Shown: positions 50,428-62,504 of the stretch, in pieces | Layout: each line of letters starts with the position of its first letter | How positions within the stretch are numbered: the stretch's first letter is position 1 | From: Takifugu bimaculatus | Lineage: Eukaryota; Chordata; Actinopteri; Tetraodontiformes; Tetraodontidae | Direction of reading: 5' to 3' | Length of the DNA: 64,000 nt | Assembly: GCA_004026145.2 (NCBI GenBank) | Contig: CP034985.2 | Span: forward strand, 9,444,424 to 9,508,423 | Translations under genes and position numbers: made by a program | The notes under the pieces: generated by a model | The model's input: the letters and a program-made list of their open reading frames with translations, nothing else | Told to the model about the DNA's origin: nothing | The model's database searches: none

Positions 50428-50476
<49 letters not shown>
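50428..50476. repeat. (CA)n microsatellite in the RNF19 5' UTR
   Basis: About 24 CA units lie about 100 bases upstream of the start codon, apparently inside the mature 5' UTR because the exon begins at about 50133. Confidence 0.95.
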
Positions 50477-50478
<2 letters not shown>

Positions 50479-50578
50479 GGTGCTCTCTGTTACACTCACA
50501 GACCGCACACTTGCCGCATCCTGCTCATGGTCGTTGGCCGGCCATCCTCGGCTGCTGCTCCCACACCAGTCTTTGACC

Positions 50579-53500
50579 ATGAAGAGGCCCAAGCAGCAAA
50601 CGGGGCCGCTGAGCTTCCTCAACTTCTTCAGCAGGAAGCCCAAATCGGAGCCGAGGCCCGAGAGGCCCGTGGAAGCCCGGCCCAAAGAGGAAGTGGCCAT
50701 CACGCTCACGCCGAGCGAACACCCAGAGCAGGTGAGAGTGACTGCCCAACTTTGTCTCCCTGTTTGAGCTTCAGTTAATGTCTGAAAATGTACCGTTTAT
50801 ACATCACTGACTTTAATTAATCTGGCTTTAGCAAGTCCAATAAACGAGGTTGTTATTTAGAGAGACGCAGTTGCCTACAAAAGTGTTTCACATATTGAGA
50901 CGCAGAGAAGCTGTAGATTATTAACTTTGGGGGTATTAAATTATCCTCACTTCCTCTCGCTGCTGCTCTGTTATTGCCCAAATCCATTATATTGTTTATT
51001 TAATTAACTGGCACTTTATAAATTACATTGCTAAGAAACCAAGGGCACCAGTGGAAGAAGGTTGTCACCTGCACAGACATTAGCTCTCCTTTTAGGGTTT
51101 CCTTCTGGAAATATATGAATGAAGTTCTCTGTATTGATCCACAGGGCTTGAACCTCACAGCCGAAGGGGCTGCAGAATCCAGAGCTTCTGCTGGAGAAAA
51201 AGGAGAAGGCGGAGGCGCTCCGGCGCCTGCTGAGGCGCACGCAGGCGAGGGCGCAGCAGAGTGCGCCGGTGGCGTCAGCAGCGGCTCCACCGGCGTCCTG
51301 TCCCTCACCTCCTGCAGCCAGGAGCAGCTCCTGGACGAGCACCTGGAGGAGTGCCCTCTGTGTCTCCTCAGTCAGCCGCGGTGCCACTTCCCCCGTCTCA
51401 CCTCCTGCTTCCCACCGGACGTGCTCTGACTGCCTCCGCCAGTATCTGCGCATCGAGATATCGGAGAGCAGGGTGGGCATTGCGTGCCCACAGTGCCCCG
51501 AGACGCTGGCGCCACTGGACATCCACGCCATCCTGGATGACCGGGCTCTGCTGGAGCGATTTGAGGAGTACCAGCTACGGCGTTTCCTGGCGGCTGACCC
51601 AGACACCCGTTGGTGTCCAGCGCCTGACTGCAGGTGAGAGGAGAGGAGAGGAGAGGAGAGGAGAGGAGAGGAGAGGAGAGGAGAGGAGAGGAGAGGAGAG
51701 GAGAGGAGAGGAGAGGAGAGGAGAGGAGAGGAGGAGGAGATGGAGAGGAGAGGAGAGGAGAGGAGGCGAGGCTTTGGCCTATAGAAACATAGCTAAGTGG
51801 ATGGCTAAAGGTTAGCTGATCCTGTTGTCAGCAGAGATGATGCAACTTGACCTTTAAGGACCTTATAGGCCAGGATTTTTAAACTTTTGATCTCTTGCTA
51901 ATTCCAGTCAGCCTCAAAACTTTCTAGACTAAACCTGACATATGTTGCCATTAACTCTGTCCTTTTGTTGTGGTGCAGCAGGTTTTCTCCATTTAGCCGT
52001 AAAACTCAGATAATATTCTTATCATATTTACTTCATTAATTGCATGTAGTAACACAGCTTCAATAATGCAGCAAAAACATACATTGTTATAAAAATGATA
52101 TTGTAACACCTTCACAATGTTTTTAAGACAGGCTAACTAGCAACAAGAATAGCAGAAGAATGAATTAGTGAGGTGCCATTAATGAAATAACATCTATTTA
52201 CACAGCAGCAACTGTTATTACCATAAAAAATGACGGCTCCTAATTTAGCATTTCAATATGGCAGCTTTTCTGTTTTCAGCATTAATGACGTACTGAGAGC
52301 CGATGTGACAGACAGCGAGCGCTTCAGTGAGACTGACATGTTCTCTAAGGCTGCTGCATTTGCATTCAAATGATCCTGCACAGCCAACTGTGGCGCCCAC
52401 CTGAGGCTGAATGGAGGGAATCTCTGCACCGTTAAAGCCGGAGCAACCTCGGAGTGCACCGTAAATGTTCCGACTTAAATCCCACTTCGGGTGGGCAGTG
52501 GGATGTGCACACAGGGCATGTGTGTGTGTGTGTGTGCATGTATGATGCAGGGCTCAGCGCAGGACTGCCTGTCAGTGCTTTGTGTGCTGGTGTGATCGAG
52601 TGGAACAAGAAAAATCAATACGCCAATCTCCCCGATGCTCTTGTGAATTCAATTATGGCACAATGAAACGGGGGGGTTCCGATTTATCTACTGCAAACCT
52701 GCAATGTTCTGCTTGGGTATTACTAAAAGAGGAGTCGAGGTTCATTTAGACAGGCTCAAACCATTCCAGGTTGTTCAGAACTTCCACACATTCCTGTAGG
52801 TCTTAGTTAAGCTTAGCTGCAGATTATGTCAGGTGTTTACTCACTCGTGTACATTTCGTTCCAATTTTCTACAGATGTGCCTCTTAATCCGTGTTTCAAG
52901 TGAGAAAGAATGGACTATTTAATACTCAGAAACTGTATGAGGAGTCTGTGCTGGCCACTTCACTGGTACTGCCCTCATATTTCCATATTTGTTACAATAT
53001 TTCCATTGAGATTACATTACCATTCCATTTTCTGCCGCATTAATATTCCTTTAGGGACCCATGCGTTCATGTGAAGTCATTATTTATGACTCCATTATTT
53101 AAAAGGGTTCCTACGCTGCCGTATAACAACCAATGACTCCAGTCCTTTATTGTTCTGAAGCAAAATGACTGGGTCTCAAATCCCTCACAGTTACTTCAAC
53201 TTGTTATCTTTCATCTAAATGATCCCTTTAATGTTGAAATGTATGCTAATGTCCCGTGATGAGGCCCACAGGCACCTCGGCTCCTCCTTGTTATCGTAAC
53301 TGCTCAGTATCTAAGAAGGGGATTATTGTGGCTCAGGTGTTGAACTCCAGAAACCAGTCCCACTGAAGGCTGCCCATGTATCTGTTTGCACTGTGATTGA
53401 CACACACTCACACTCACACGCACAAACACACACACTCAAACAACAGCAGTAGCTGCACCACTAATTAATGAAGAGGCTTCGTTCTGCCGTGTCTCTGCTC

Positions 53501-56500
53501 CCCAGCTACGCTGTGATCGCTTACGGCTGCGCCGAGTGTCCCAAGCTGAGCTGTGGCCGCGAGGGCTGTGACACAGAGTTCTGCTATCACTGTCGGCAAC
53601 TGTGGCACCCCAATCAGACGTGCGACCAGGCCCGGCGCCAGCGGGCGCGCCACACGTCGAGCGGCAACGACTCCTCCGCGCTGTATGTCTTCAATGAAGA
53701 ACCCGGTGGAGGTTTGTGTCTCTCTTTTTGTAGCAGAATGAAGAGAGTTTTTTTAGTTTCTGCTCTGCTGAGCAAACACGTGGTCAATGATCACACGCCG
53801 ACTCTGTTGCTGAAGATGCAGAGGAGATCAAACCGTGCCCCCGCTGCGGGGCCTACATCATGAAGACCAACGACGGCAGCTGCAACCGCATGAACTGCAC
53901 TGTGTGTGCCTGTCAGTTCTGCTGGCTGTGCATGCAGGAGATCACCGACGTGCACTACCTCAGGTATCGCGGGCTAAAATGATGCGGCAGGGTCTTCCTA
54001 TTGCAGCGCAAAGCTAACCGGCTGTCGTGCGTCTCAGTCCCTCAGGATGTACCTTCTGGGGCAAGAAGCCATGGTCGCAAACCCGCAAGGTTCTGTGGCA
54101 GGTGGGCATGTTGCTCGGAGCGCCGGTGGTCATCTCCCTCATAGCGGGCCTTGCCATCCCGGTAATCATTGTGGGGATACCAATCTACATGGGCCGGAAG
54201 GTAGCAGCGAGCCAGCAAAGTCCAAGTTGCACGCAGTGATGCTCTTAGCAGGGTGTCTCTAGGAGTGTCTGTTCTCCCTGCAGGTCCATGGTCGCTGTAA
54301 GAAAAACAATATCTCAGGAAGTAAGCACTACTTGACTGTGGCCAGCGGGGTGATGATGTCAGTGTTCGTGTCGCCGGTCATAGCCGCTGTCACTGTGGGT
54401 AAGGAGCCAGAACAACCCGGATGATGTATCAATGAGGATAACGTAGTACATTTTCATTTGATTTTTAGAGTCTGTGCACGTGTGGTGAGATGCACAGTGA
54501 ATGTAGAGGATTTTCTCAAACGATTTATTTTATTTTGAAATTCTATTTCAGGAAAAGCACGACAATATGTCATTACAACACACTTAGGTCCTGCAGCAGC
54601 ATTTGTGGCTTAGGCTGAGCAGCCTCTCAGTCTCCCTCTGCAGTGTTACAGCGCACTTCATGCACACACACGCCCACACACACATTCTACCCCTGAAGGC
54701 ACCCCCTTGTTTGTAGCATGTCCTTGTCCTTAATTGTCATTCCCCTTTCTTTCATCTTTTACTGTCTTTCTCTCTCACTAAAAACATCCCATTTTAATTC
54801 TGACATTCACAAGTCGACATTTTTTGTGTTGTTTCATCCTTTTTTTTTTTAAAAAAATGAAAATTTACTGTGTTTTTTTTCCCTGACCACTCTTTGTTTT
54901 CTCGTCCTAATTTCACCCTGTTGCTATTTCAATAGTTTGCCAGCATTCCCGCCGTGGTAACGATGCCTCTTTGTTCGGTGGGCGCTCAGCTGCCTCAGTG
55001 ACTGGTTTCATAATCAAACAACACAGTTCTGCTCATTAAGATTTGTAGAGTTAGCTCAAGTGTAAATTAAAATCTAGCTGCCATTTTGCAACTATACATT
55101 TCAGGTCGTTTCGATACAACGTGACTATGAAATATTGAAACAATATTTTACAAAAAAAAAATCCATTTCTAATAATGATTATATTGGGTTGCGTCACATG
55201 TTTCAGGAATATGAATAAGTATTTGGAGCGGCTAAAATCGCATTAATATGGATCAGAAGGTATGATGAATATTGTTTCAGAAGCTCAGTGACTACTGTAG
55301 AACAGGATTGGCTCCCACCAGTGTACAATGTGGGTATTGGTACGTATTATGCCAGAATCTCTTTAAAATTAAAACCACAACTTAGGTGGGGTAAAATAAT
55401 GTGTCACCAGAAATCCTGTCAGAAACTCTAACAATATCATGCCGCATATCATTGAAAGCTCGCTCGCTATTTCTTCTCTCCCTGCAGGTGTAGGTGTGCC
55501 TCTCATGCTGACATATGTGTACGGGGTCGTCCCCATGTCGCTCTGCAGGAATGGTTGGTGTCGACCGCAAACGGAACCCCCTGAAACGCATAAAATACAA
55601 CTAGAGGATTTAGCCAACTGTGAGTAGAAAAACAGAGCTCGATTTCTTGTTGCTACACTTCGGTTGATCCACCAGGAGGCGTTGGAGCTTGCTTTGGCCC
55701 ATTTTTGGATCCCTATGATTTTAATAGGTCTGAAAGCCAGCAAGTCGGATGACAGGCTGTTACATTATTTATTCTGAAATATTAGAGTGGAAAAGTTTCA
55801 CTATAACTGCGTTCAAATATTAAGTTCTTTTGCATTTGTATCTTTGCTACAAAGGGCAGCCCAATCTGATGAAGCTTTAACTTCTCTTATAGATCTTCTA
55901 TTCTCTCATGTAGTCAGTGACCACTGGACAGGTCAGAACAACAACCCGTCCCTCGGCGACACCAGCCTGCATGAAGTCAGGGTCAGTGTGCAGGAGGTGG
56001 GCCTCCCGATCGCCTCCAGCACACCCCTAGATCAGGACAGCTACGAGGTCTTCGACCAAGCGTCAAAGGAGCATGAGCTCACTCAGCTGGACGACCAGTC
56101 AGGCTGCACGACTGTTGTTGTGCCTGACAGCAAGCTCGAGGACACGCAGCCGCTGCCGCTCAAGTAAATGCTGCTCCGCTTCTTATTGCCGGATTTCTCA
56201 CTACATCGAGAAAAAAAAAAACATTTTGTTTTGGTTTAGGAGCTTAGGATCATGTTGGATGTTAGTATACAAATTTGGGGTTCTTCTTTTTTCACCACCA
56301 CAGGGAAGGAACAAATATCGAGGTCCGAGTGGAAATCGAGACCCATCCCAGATGTGGCCGTCAGTCCAGCTTAAGTAGCATCCTGTCGAGCAGGAGCCTG
56401 TCGGTGGAGTCCCTGGGACGCTCCAAGGCCCAGTCCCAAGACCACCTGTGTGCCTCAGAACAGGAAGAGGAGCGAGCGGGAGGGGAAGCAGAGGCAGATG

Positions 56501-56538
56501 GAACTGTTTACCCTGTCTTTGATTTAGGCGATGTTTGA
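50579..56538 (+). CDS. rnf19b: RNF19-family RBR E3 ubiquitin ligase (RNF19B-like, 9 coding exons, apparent frame break in RING1)
   Basis: Exons: 50579-50731, 51145-51633, 53506-53711, 53816-53963, 54038-54200, 54284-54398, 55488-55619, 55914-56163 and 56304-56538; 629 aa if one extra base in exon 2 is ignored. Domains in order: RING1 (CPLCLLSQPRCHFPRL, CLRQYLRIEISESRV), in-between-RING (CPKLSCGREGCDTEFCYHC), RING2 (CPRCGAYIMKTNDGSCNRMN, catalytic Cys of the MNC motif), then SPSGCTFWGKKPW and two transmembrane helices (about LIAGLAIPVIIVGIPIYMG and SPVIAAVTVGVGVPLMLTYV), then an acidic, Ser-rich cytosolic tail. RBR ligases pass ubiquitin through the RING2 cysteine; RNF19A/B are ER-membrane enzymes. 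The start is the first in-frame ATG with A at -3. Near 51409 one extra T puts CPHRTC-type residues out of frame. Linkage to ldlrap1 favours RNF19B over RNF19A, but the tail is short, so a third paralogue is possible. Confidence 0.85.
51634..51770. repeat. (GAGAG)n pentanucleotide satellite at the RNF19 exon 2 donor
   Basis: About 19 GGAGA-type pentamers begin within the GTGAGAGG splice donor itself and continue for about 100 bases, with degenerate copies to about 51770. Confidence 0.95.
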
Positions 56539-58400
56539 AGCCCTTGAACGCAGTCTTTGCACTCACGTATCGTCAGGTGTCATGGAAACTGAACAGACCC
56601 GAAACCTGTTTTCCAAGGCCACTTCCTGCTTCTGAGAGGGGCCCTCCCACCAGCTGCCTTGTAGCTCCAGCCTCTACGGTAGAAGAGGGCTTAGAGGGAA
56701 AGTGTGTGTGTGTAGGGTGTGGGTGGGTGTGAGCCAAACTGCATGAGGCTGTTACTACAGATTAAGAAGGGTTAGAAACAGACCGATAACAACCAGATGA
56801 CATAAAAATGCAAACACAAGTTTTCCTTTCTGAAGCAGTCCTGATGTGATAAATCCACCTTCTGAGGCTTCTCCCATCACTTCTACTCAGTTTTTTTTCC
56901 CATGTCCCCACTTCCTCACGTCTATGTTGTGTGTCCAGGTATCAAATATTCCTCAGGACAAGACAACAGCCAGGAATCAAAAAATAGGGAATTTGACCCA
57001 ACAATTACATTTTCCTTCATCTGAAAAGTCACACCTTTAGCCTCCAGCTCTGAGGTTGCATCTTGGAGTCACACCGCAACCATTGTTTCGTTTTTTTTAA
57101 ATAAATGTGCAGCCCCCAAACAATTTATGATTTATATTTTTACCTTCCAAAGGTGGGTCCATCTGAATTTGCTAACTCCAGCCAGACAATGCAGGCGTCA
57201 CTGTCATCTTACGGCTACCATTAGCCTCTGAGAGCTGCTGCAGACTGTTCTAAACGCTCTGTGACATCAGCGCTATTGATTGAATCCAACAGAGGGCCTC
57301 CAAATAACACCATTTACAACTGTTCCTGTCGAAAATCTGCTGTCTTCCACAAAGCAATGAGGGGCCAAATGGCCCTTCTGCTTCATTTCAAGCGCCGCTT
57401 TCAGTCTTTCACGAGCTACATGCAAACACTTCTGCACAGCATTCGAAAACACAGCAGCAACACTGCAGACATTTTCTCCAGTTCCTCATTTATAAGGAGC
57501 TGCGAGAAAAGCAGGTACACACACATGCATAAATATAGTAAAGTATTAGTGTCTGTAGTGTGCGCTGCTGTGAGCATTAAATATAAAGACCCTCTGAAGA
57601 AATCGCAGAGCGCTAAAGTTACAACAGCAGCAGCAGCAGCATGCCACCTCAGATAAATAACCCCTCTAGATCATTTATAAGGGTTCTATGTGAGGGCCAT
57701 GCTGTGCTTATTTTCCTGAGTGTGAAATACCTGTGAGAGATGACCTCAGATATGAGGTGATACCCTGTGCTGGGCTGCGGAGAGAAGAATAAAGATTTCA
57801 CCATGAAGGACACGCTGATGATGAGTGCCTGATATCTGTCACAATTCATTTAGTCAACTTCAAATGGAAGCTTGTTGCCTGTTAATGGAATTGCATATGC
57901 AGTTTTTTAAAAAAAAAAAAAAGACCTCAGTTTAGAACCATGCAAAAACCATTTGCATGGTTCTTGATAGGTTCTTTTAAATAAATTTTTAAAATGATAT
58001 ATATATAATATTTGTTGCTGATGGCAGTGATTCTGCACACTGGGAACAAACCCATTAAAACAGTAATGTTGTAGTACCTATTATTCGACGTTAGAGGGAG
58101 CCAAATCAGTACGAAAAAATAAAAGACGTTTTAGATTAAAAAAATCACGCAGTAGCAGACACAAAACCAAAATGCATAAAAGTGAATTCTTACAGTGTTG
58201 CAGCTTGCTGCAATACTATAATGACATCTAAAGTACCACAGAATGCGCATTAATGAATGTGCAATTAGAGGCTTAAAGGAGAAACGCCAGCTTCGTTAAT
58301 TTACTACATGTTAGTCTTTGATTCCAGCGCTTTCGGAGTTAAACAGTCCACGGCAGCCTCTCGGTGCTGCATTCATGGAGCGGAGACCTGTTTAAGGTGG
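56539..58400. other. RNF19 3' UTR and intergenic spacer
   Basis: AATAAA at 57100-57105 is the most plausible polyadenylation signal, giving a 3' UTR of about 0.56 kb. Beyond it no conserved frame is seen. The spacer holds a perfect 13-base inverted repeat at 57934-57964. Confidence 0.6.
57934..57964. repeat. Perfect inverted repeat, 13-base arms with 5-base loop
   Basis: AGAACCATGCAAA is followed by a 5-base spacer and its exact reverse complement. It lies next to an A homopolymer. Confidence 0.9.
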
Positions 58401-58674
58401 CGCCGTCAGCTCCCTGCAGAGCTCCGCTCTCCCCTGCAGGTTGTCCGGACACGCCCTTAAGTCCGGAGCGGCGCGGTAGGTGTTCCAGCCGCTTCCCTCT
58501 GTGGAGCCGCTGACATCCACGCACTCGCAGCTCAACTTATCCGCATCTCCCCGCGTTCTGCTCTCCCCACTCCGGCGCAGCCGCTGTCCAGCCCTCGCCT
58601 CGCCGTGTTGACGCTCCCCGCGGAGCCGGAGATCCGGGGAATCCACCTGCCCGGAGAGCGGACACACCTCGGGG
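58400..58674 (+). promoter_or_regulatory. CpG-rich promoter and 5' UTR of ldlrap1
   Basis: GC content and CpG frequency rise sharply over this segment (CCGGAG, GGCGCGG and similar), ending at the ldlrap1 start codon. No TATA box is obvious. Confidence 0.55.
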
Positions 58675-58759
58675 ATGGATGCCCTCAAATCCGCCGGCAG
58701 AGCGATCATCAAGAGCCCCGGAGTTCCGCGGCACACATGGGGGACTTCCAAACACGAAA
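58675..58759 (+). CDS. ldlrap1: LDLRAP1 (ARH) exon 1; the rest of the gene lies beyond the window
   Basis: The ATG opens MDALKSAGRAIIKSPGVPR, nearly identical to the N-terminus of vertebrate LDLRAP1. It ends ...TSKHE in phase 1 at a GTGAGT donor, the place where vertebrate exon 1 joins the PTB-domain exon beginning KLPENW. That second exon was not found in the following 5.2 kb, so intron 1 runs past the window edge. LDLRAP1 is a clathrin adaptor whose PTB domain binds the NPxY motif of the LDL receptor and whose tail binds clathrin and AP-2; human loss causes recessive hypercholesterolaemia. Only 28 codons are seen, but the match is specific. Confidence 0.85.
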
Positions 58760-58786
58760 GTGAGTGAGACGCTGTCTGTCTTTAAG

Positions 58787-58816
58787 AAACAAACAAACAA
58801 ACAAACAAACAAACAA
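58787..58816. repeat. (AAAC)n tetranucleotide repeat in ldlrap1 intron 1
   Basis: About seven AAAC units lie roughly 30 bases after the exon 1 donor. Confidence 0.95.
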
Positions 58817-60839
58817 AAAAACAACCTTTCATTCTGATTCAGTGTTTTAAGGATTTGGAGCTAAAAAGGCGAATGGTGTGGAGCTCCAGGTGGAGCCAAC
58901 AGCTTTTCTTTTGTGTAGCCGAGCTGAAGCTGCAAAAACGTGCACATTTTATCCCCCAGCATGTCTGCGATCATCACGCTTTACCAGCTTCTCTGTTAAC
59001 CAAACTAGCTGGAGTTAATCATACTTTAACCACCTTTATTTTTAAATCAGGCTAGTTTTCTTTTTTTCTTTAAACGACTTAAACTATGGCTTTTAGCAAC
59101 ATGTTTTCAAAACGTAAATGATAATTAATCAGCAGATTAGTAGGAAATGTCATGAGTAATGAAGTAAAGTTGAAGTTTTAATAGAAATAATTGTGTTGGC
59201 ATTCAGCCTCTCATTAAGGATCCTGATCCCTGCTTTTTAGTTTATTTTGTTTTTAACAACAAATAACTGTACAAAGAAGGCTATGTTTATTATGTAAAGG
59301 TAAACATGCAGATACCCAGTGTGCATGTGAGAGGTGGGCGTCAGCCTGGAAGCACTTTCTTCTGTCAACTTCTTTCCGCCTTGACGCCAGCGTGTAATAA
59401 TCTGTTGACCCTGTCAGCTGCCATTAACCCAGCGATTCATTTTACACCCGCAGACGCGTGTTTCGCTTCTTCTTCATGCATAATTGAGTGTTTTGGTTAT
59501 GTGGGATGTAAAGGTTTGGCTTGCAGTGAGTTTCTGGAGTGTTTTTCTGTGTCAGACTGTGCTGCAACAACCCTTTGATAGTTGTTGTGATTTTCTCCCC
59601 ATCTTGTTAACATCACCGTGTTCTTTATGATCTCCATACCATGATAAAAGCAGGCCGCGCCAGCCATCCAATCTCCATGTTAAAGACGTTTGCTCAAATT
59701 AGCGTCAGCAGGAGAGGAAACTGTAAAGCGGAGGTGGTTAAAAAATGCAGCCACAACAGCGGCAGTTTCGATTGCCACTGCTTCCACTGCCACAGTTTCA
59801 AGCTGCCACTGTTGTGGCTGCGCATGTCCTGCGCATGTCCTCAAGCCTCTCAGCGGGCAGCTTGGAAGAAGGATGGCGTCTGTACGCCCGCATGAGGCGA
59901 CGTGTCCGCACTTGCTGTCGGAATGCAAATCAGGCAACATCGCAGCTTGTTGGCATGGCCACACAACCGAGGTGTTAGTTAAGCAGCAAAAATGAGGGAT
60001 GAATAATGATTCTGAAATCTGCCTGCAGCTGAAAAAATGTTAATAATTAGATCTGCCTGATTATCATGTGAATAAAAGATGGGAAATTGGTAAAATCCTC
60101 AGTATGATCATAACCATGTAGCTAGTAACCGTGCTACGTGCTAATGCTTGGCTCTTGGGAATGCTTGTGTTCTTCAGACAGATGCTCCAGCATTTACGGA
60201 TAACAGATTTGGTGCTTGTGTCTTCAGATGGCTGACTGGGATAGAACTGGTAACAATACCTGAGCAGAGTCACTCACCTGCATCACCTGACGCAGTGAGA
60301 AGACACCTGCAGCTAAGGCTGCAGCAGCTTAGCAAAACACAGAGAGAGATTCTAACTGTAGAATCTCCTTTTACTGTCTTTTAACTTGCACTCATCCGTG
60401 ATCGCTCGTCAATTGTGCTAAACCATCTAATGAACGAAGCCAAAGAGAGCGGCACGGAGTCCCCATGGAGATAAAGCAGCATGGAAGAAACGATGACATC
60501 ACCATGCCTGCTGCTATTCCCACTCTGTATTTAAAGCTTGTTTTAAAATGCTTCTGAACGCCACCAAAGAAGAGTGCTGCTCGCTAATATGTGGTGACAT
60601 TTGTGAGAAAATCGCAGCGAGGTTTGAGTGGCCCTCGTGCACCCACTGCGAGTTATTTAATGCCTGAGCAGTCAGAGACTTTCGCATGAGAGGAAAGCTG
60701 AAAAGTCTCCGTCGCCGCCATCACGCTCCCGCTGTGAGTCGGCTCCCTCGAGATCCGAACACTTCTGATGGTCCCGTGATGACCGAACGTACTCGGTAAA
60801 GATGCAGGGTTGTTCCAGCTAAAAAGACTCTATTTCTGG

Positions 60840-61480
60840 ACACGTGCGCCACCAGCCGTCGCTTCTTCCGCCAGCGGAAACCTGACACGTGGCGCATGTC
60901 CCCGCCGCCGCTACGCCGTCATCTGTCGAGGTCAAAGCCGACGGCGGCCCAGGCAAGGACGCGGCGTGCGCCGGGAGTGCGAGCCGTCCCCTCAGATCTC
61001 GTCACCGAGAGGAGGCGCGGACCTTTTCCACGTCTGGGAAGACGCGACCTTGGTTCCAAGGACGCGGGCGCAGTTCAGTCTGCATCAAATTAGAGCGCTG
61101 AAGCTGGGGGGCACTGAGGCGAGCAAGGCTTCCGTGCCCAAGCTGTTTCTCCTGTGCGTCCCGATCGGTCCATTGTGCGTTCCTGCCGCTCAACCAGCGA
61201 CTGCTGGGATGGAGCCCTGCGCCCATGTGACCTGGCGGTGGGGGGGGGGCCCTGTACGGGTTCATGCCGAGGTTGGGCGGGCTGCAGAATAGCCCGAGCC
61301 ATTAAACTGAACTGTCAGCGAATACAACCCGCCAGCTCAGCTCAGCTTGAGTGACGCGCGGGAGGCCGCGGCGTTAGGTTAGCTCTGACCCCGAAGGAGC
61401 AATTATCCGTCAGAGGCTCGCTCCCGCACGAGAACCCGGGAGTCGGGGACCGACGGCGGAGAAGGAGGAGGAGGAGGAGG
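60840..61480. promoter_or_regulatory. Intronic CpG-rich block
   Basis: CpG dinucleotides are far denser here than in flanking intron (for example CCGCCGCCGCTACGCCGTC and GACCGACGGCGGAG). It could be an enhancer, an alternative promoter or a relic. A 113-codon open frame at 61486-61827 starts at its edge but resembles nothing I know. Confidence 0.45.
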
Positions 61481-62376
61481 GGGCTATGGTTAGAACATAC
61501 AGGATAATGATCCAGGGAAGGGCAGAAGTACCCCGGCATCAGCGCGTTATTACAGTGGAGCCCCGGGGCGTCACTGTGGTGAAATATGAGCCGGTGATTC
61601 TGATATACGAAGGAAGCCTCTCAAAGGTCACAGAATGTGAAGTTTTCACTAAAAACAAGGGTTTGGATGATCAGGTTTCCCACCTCGAGGCTGCAGCACT
61701 TGCGCTCTCCTCGGCTGATCAACGCATCAGATGTGTCGCTAATGAGTCTTCCGCGCATCACGTTTTCAGGAAAGCAGCCGGGCTAAAGGGTTCATTCAGC
61801 AGCTGCTGCACCTTAACGCGGGGGTGAGCGTCTAAACGCACCATGTGACGCTCTCCCACGAAGCAGAGAAAGCTCCCAAGCGTCTGTTCAAAATCTACTG
61901 CTGTCATCTTGTTTGGACTCCTTTTAAATTGAATCAAATCTAATTCTATTTCTGTCGTTGGTCCTGGCTCAGTCAGGGCTCGGAGAGAGCTCTCCTGTCT
62001 TTTATTCCCACTGGCAGTTTGGTTTTAATGCCTCTAGGAATCCCCAGGGTGTCGGAGAGCTTCTCTTTAATTCTTGCTTGTGATTTATGAGTAATCTGAA
62101 GCCTGCGTTGAGCAGCAGGTGACGGAGGAAGTGAAGAAAAAATCATTTTTCTCTTCTGGAGAAGGATCCTGTAAGTGAAACTTCTGGGAGCTTGTGTTGC
62201 GTTCAGGGCTGTGACGGCTCCGTTTCAGTGATGCATCCGCGACCCGAACCACATCGCTTGAAATAAAAGTGTGTTTTTGTGCCATTGCAGTTTATTTTCT
62301 GCACTCCACGAATATTGATTCTGGAGCTTCGGTCTATTCTTCATACTCTGTATTGATTCCTCAGACCTTTGGGACT

Positions 62377-62504
<128 letters not shown>

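Noticed and set aside
61486..61827. 113-codon frame in ldlrap1 intron 1 as a gene
   Set aside because: No homology, domain or splice context was found. It is kept only as a note on the CpG-rich block.
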